From a virus: 64,000 bases of DNA. The notes under the pieces are model-generated. The model worked only from the letters and a program-made list of their open reading frames with translations. It was not told where the DNA came from and did not search any database. The stretch is taken from positions 1-64,000 of the IMG/VR virus record IMGVR_UViG_3300045119_000200. One strand, given 5' to 3'. Of this stretch, positions 61,209 to 64,000 are shown in pieces (within the stretch, counting starts at the first letter, position 1; the number at the start of each line of letters is the position of its first letter). The translations under genes and the position numbers were made by a program.

Positions 61209-61429
61209 AGGTCTTTGGAGATTTGTTTAATCATTATTACAACCTTCTCGCCTAATTCGTTCAATTCTGTATTTTCCGTCATTGACATAAGTTCAGCAAC
61301 AGTAAAACCTTGAAAAGCTTTCTCACCTTGTTCTTGTAGATCAATGAATTGTTGTAAAATTGCTTCCATCTTTTTAAGATGTTCAAAATAGAATTCTGAA
61401 GCAGTTTGTTTTTGTTTTGTATTTGCCAT
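61205..61429 (-). CDS. Small helical protein
   Basis: 74 residues, helical, with FYFEHLKKMEAILQQFIDLQ. Not recognised; probably coiled coil like its neighbour. Confidence 0.55.
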   Translation of the reverse strand: MANTKQKQTASEFYFEHLKKMEAILQQFIDLQEQGEKAFQGFTVAELMSMTENTELNELGEKVVIMIKQISKDL

Positions 61430-61430
61430 T

Positions 61431-61703
61431 TTATTTATTTATAAGTTCTAAAATTTTTGATCTCCAATAATCTTTATCGAAATAGTATTCAATAATTAAA
61501 AATTGAGTGCCCTTTCTATAAAGCTTTGTTTCATTCATTATCTCGTCAACTCTTTGTCTCGCATCTTCTACAGATTCGAAAAAGTGACGTTGATACTTCT
61601 TTCTGTCAGTTTTATATTCACCAACTTTTCTAAGATTGCCGTCTCCATCAAATGAATAGAGACGGATGTCCTTTTTGTTCATATTAATCTTTTTTGATAA
61701 CAT
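61431..61703 (-). CDS. Hypothetical protein
   Basis: 90 residues, basic, alternating strands and a helix (RHFFESVEDARQRVDEIMNE). Start is either the Met at 61703 or, more plausibly after the A-rich stretch, the Met at 61682 (MNKKDIRLYSF). A possible 15-codon frame (61703-61750) precedes it. Not recognised. Confidence 0.5.
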   Translation of the reverse strand: MLSKKINMNKKDIRLYSFDGDGNLRKVGEYKTDRKKYQRHFFESVEDARQRVDEIMNETKLYRKGTQFLIIEYYFDKDYWRSKILELINK

Positions 61704-61749
61704 TACCTATGATTGCACATAAGCAGCAAACTACTATAAACACTAATCA

Positions 61750-63192
61750 TTACATAAGATCTTTTAAAGAATGAATTCTCTTAAATCCTACATCATAGCG
61801 TTGATTATGCTTCGCATCCATTAAGAATGTAGCAATACCAGCGTTATTTAATTCAACAAAGTTTTCATAACGATCATCAACAAAGATCTCAATCCCTGAT
61901 TCTTTTGCTACGTCCACCTTTGATTCATTAAATCCAATCGTATGAACCGGAACAGCTGGAAAACCATTAAGTTGTAACCATTCTTCAGTCCAATCATTCG
62001 GAATCATTCTGCTTGTAATATAACAGGTTGGTTCGAAAGGAAGATCTTCAGGTTTGATCTTTGGCTTCATTGTCATCCAGAATTCTTTGTCCTGTGCAAC
62101 CTCAGCAAATTTCTCCTTCATATCTTTATCGAAGTTCCAGAAATTTACCTCATTGTTGGGGTATCTTTCTCGCCATTTACCCACGAAGTCTGCCAAAACA
62201 TCGTCTATATCCAGACCGATTTTTAAAGGGCTTAAATAGCGGTGAGGTCTGTCATCTCCTTGCGGATAAATTTTGTAATAAGCGGTTAAGAAATGTGCAT
62301 TACAAGCAATATGTGCTGCATGAAGTAATCCTGTTTCCGGATCAAAGTCTTCCCCTTTCTTAATAGCTTGCAAATGTCGTTCCAAAGATGCTAAGACATT
62401 GCTCCAAGCCATTCCTCTTTCCCAGTTACGTTCAGCATATTTCTCTGCCCCTTTGGTTAATACTTTAGCCATTTGCTCATGTGCCCATGGATGAACCAGA
62501 TCATAACGAGTTTTACCGGTATTAAAACGAAGACCTTTATGTTTTTGACTATTTTCAATTTTCTCCATTGATTCAATAATAGCAATACCGACCTCTTTCA
62601 TTTGGGCTTTTGCTAATTGTTCCTCCGGTTTTTCAATTTCGTTTTCCCAAATATCTTTTAACGCTGACCATTCATCAGTAATTGGTTGAATTTCTTCGTA
62701 AAGATTAATAGCTTCACTAATAATCCGCTCATTGACTAATTTTGGTATTTCTCCATTAACATCTTCTTTTAACATTTGTTCAACTTCAGATAAATACTGT
62801 TCTTCATTAATTTCACAATGTCCCTCAGGACACGAATTCGCTGCATTTGTTTGAGCAATAGCTGAAGCTATTTCTTCGTCAGTCCAAGTCGGAACTGGAA
62901 TTGATGGAACTGGAATTGATGGAATATCCGACGCAAAAAAATTCCTTGCTTTTGCAGCTAATGTTCCACCAGCCGGTGCCACAATCTTACTAAGTTCTGC
63001 TTCTTCTTCTAGTAACCATTTACTTATAAATGAGTCACCTAAATTTCCTTCAAATGTTTCTTCAGGCCATTCATCGACCCACATCGCATATTCATCTGGT
63101 GAAACATCATTCGATAACAAATAATGAAATAGAACATTTCTATTTCTACCAGATTTTTCCCAGACTTCTTTTACTTTATCTTCTAAATTCAT
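61750..63192 (-). CDS. dATP/dGTP diphosphohydrolase-like and HAD nucleotidase-like fusion
   Basis: 480 residues in three parts. About 1-210: unknown, acidic, with a CPEGHC segment. About 212-320: KGLRFNTGKTRYDL, MAKVLTKGAEKYAERNWERG, LERHLQAIKKGEDFD and ETGLLHAAHIACNA, the signature of the dATP/dGTP diphosphohydrolase (DUF5664, MazZ-like) family. About 325-480: LDIDDVLADF (HAD nucleophile), TSRM and VDDRYEN, a 5'(3')-deoxyribonucleotidase-like HAD. Together they could turn dNTPs into dNMPs and nucleosides, adjusting pools. Fusion is as written; activity is inferred. Confidence 0.75.
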   Translation of the reverse strand: MNLEDKVKEVWEKSGRNRNVLFHYLLSNDVSPDEYAMWVDEWPEETFEGNLGDSFISKWLLEEEAELSKIVAPAGGTLAAKARNFFASDIPSIPVPSIPVPTWTDEEIASAIAQTNAANSCPEGHCEINEEQYLSEVEQMLKEDVNGEIPKLVNERIISEAINLYEEIQPITDEWSALKDIWENEIEKPEEQLAKAQMKEVGIAIIESMEKIENSQKHKGLRFNTGKTRYDLVHPWAHEQMAKVLTKGAEKYAERNWERGMAWSNVLASLERHLQAIKKGEDFDPETGLLHAAHIACNAHFLTAYYKIYPQGDDRPHRYLSPLKIGLDIDDVLADFVGKWRERYPNNEVNFWNFDKDMKEKFAEVAQDKEFWMTMKPKIKPEDLPFEPTCYITSRMIPNDWTEEWLQLNGFPAVPVHTIGFNESKVDVAKESGIEIFVDDRYENFVELNNAGIATFLMDAKHNQRYDVGFKRIHSLKDLM

Positions 63193-63203
63193 TGTATTTA
63201 ATT

Positions 63204-64000
63204 TTAAAAGGCATCTTCCGGATTCATCCGTTTAACTTGTGCCTGTACTTCTTTTTTCGAATTTAATTTAGCAAAGAATGGATTGTTCCCATCCTTATCC
63301 CAATAACCTGTGAAACCATGTCTTGTTTCATAGATTAAACCGGTGTAATCTCCATTATCATGAACTTTTCCACCTGTTTCAACTTCTTTGATTTTCTCAA
63401 CGCTTACCTGCATTTCTTTTCGAACGTCAGGATCTTCATGATTTACAATTCTATGAACTGTAAAGAAGTCATCAACTCTGTACGGGAAATCCGCACCACC
63501 TTGAATATCATACTTACTTGGTTTACCAATATATCCAGCAGAATCTTTGTTCGCCCTTGGAGAATTTGTCGAAGGGTGTGCAAGAATATATACAGAACAA
63601 TACTTTTCAGCAAACACTCTCATTTTAGAAAGCATTTCGTTGTTAAATCTATATCCGTCACCTGTTACTTTAAAAAAGTTATACGGATCAATCAAAAGAG
63701 CGTCGATTCCAAACTTCTCATACATTCGTTTCCCCATTTCTAATACATCATCGATTGAATAATGCTTTTTGTTAGAAATGATTTTGAAATTCTCTCTGGA
63801 ATAATTCACATAAAATTTCTTCTCTTCAGGTTTGTATTTGAAATACGTAATTGGTTTACCAGATAATATCTCAATCAATCTGATTCTGGACCTCGGTGTT
63901 TTGTTCTCCGGCATTACCATTCCCCACTTCCAACCATGGAGAGTTGCAGATGCAGCAGCTATGTTCAACATATAAACAGATTTACCAACGTTATCCAATC
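63204..64000 (-). CDS. DnaB-type replicative helicase, cut at the right edge
   Basis: The last 265 or so residues of a RecA-fold helicase; the N-terminal part lies beyond the window. Near the cut end is DNVGKSVYML (Walker A part), further on ALLIDPYNFF (Walker B), YILAHPSTN (a motif 3-type His) and RVDDFFTVHR. This matches the crAss-like and T7-type DnaB/gp4 family. No primase domain is visible in the part present. Confidence 0.75.
   Translation of the reverse strand, partial: LDNVGKSVYMLNIAAASATLHGWKWGMVMPENKTPRSRIRLIEILSGKPITYFKYKPEEKKFYVNYSRENFKIISNKKHYSIDDVLEMGKRMYEKFGIDALLIDPYNFFKVTGDGYRFNNEMLSKMRVFAEKYCSVYILAHPSTNSPRANKDSAGYIGKPSKYDIQGGADFPYRVDDFFTVHRIVNHEDPDVRKEMQVSVEKIKEVETGGKVHDNGDYTGLIYETRHGFTGYWDKDGNNPFFAKLNSKKEVQAQVKRMNPEDAF

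Noticed and set aside
1-64000. CRISPR arrays, insertion sequences and rRNA genes
   Set aside because: No regularly spaced direct repeats, no transposase with terminal repeats and no rRNA-like sequence were seen.

Overview
The window reads as 64 kb of an AT-rich double-stranded DNA tailed phage that infects a member of the Bacteroidota, most like the crAss-like phages. The grounds are: a short-tailed-phage structural run (terminase, portal, scaffold-like protein, major capsid protein, ring or tubular proteins, a 1236-residue muzzle-type tail protein, cargo-type proteins and one 2838-residue protein); a replication and nucleotide module on the opposite strand; Bacteroidota-type -7 boxes (TAnnTTTG) in front of many transcription units; and no obvious Shine-Dalgarno sequences. 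No rRNA, insertion sequence or CRISPR array was seen. The genome is probably incomplete here: a gene is cut at each end, and no primase or crAss-type giant RNA polymerase was recognised.

Layout. 1-5421, minus strand: an accessory arm of small proteins, including two paralogous families, several tiny membrane peptides, a lipoprotein and about 950 bases of structured non-coding sequence. Five start codons here (one of the truncated edge gene) directly follow the element AATCACTGTC. 5422-7117: the divergent control region, carrying GTGACAA repeats, TGTTAGA-type palindromes, a duplicated block of about 100 bases, a very AT-rich stretch, and two near-perfect sigma-54 promoters, unusual for a phage. 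7118-10095, plus strand: small early-type genes and a serine recombinase. 10149-16033: an Ig-like (BIG_2) protein, tRNA-Glu, a winged-helix protein, an HNH endonuclease, fibre-like proteins and a lysis cassette (peptidase, holin-like protein, membrane protein, spanin-like protein). 16083-43440: packaging, capsid, tail and ejected-protein genes, ending in a bidirectional terminator.

43480-64000, minus strand: small proteins, two aberrant tRNA-like sequences, then DNA metabolism genes. These are PD-(D/E)XK proteins, a 2OG-Fe(II) oxygenase-like protein, an ATP-dependent ligase, an RlpA-like protein, two extra DEDDy exonucleases, an AAA+ ATPase, a family B DNA polymerase, a membrane-tethered MazG-like protein, a class II ribonucleotide reductase, ThyX, a three-part protein combining a dATP/dGTP diphosphohydrolase-like and a HAD nucleotidase-like domain, and a DnaB-type helicase at the edge.

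Together the minus-strand genes supply dNTPs and copy the DNA. The plus-strand genes build and fill the virion, assisted by two GroES-like proteins, and lyse the cell. The observations most worth following are the sigma-54 promoters with palindromes about 330-410 bases upstream, the start-codon element in the left arm, the tandem GroES-fold protein before the terminase, the giant protein carrying protease-like and ADP-ribosyltransferase-like segments, and the odd tRNA pair.
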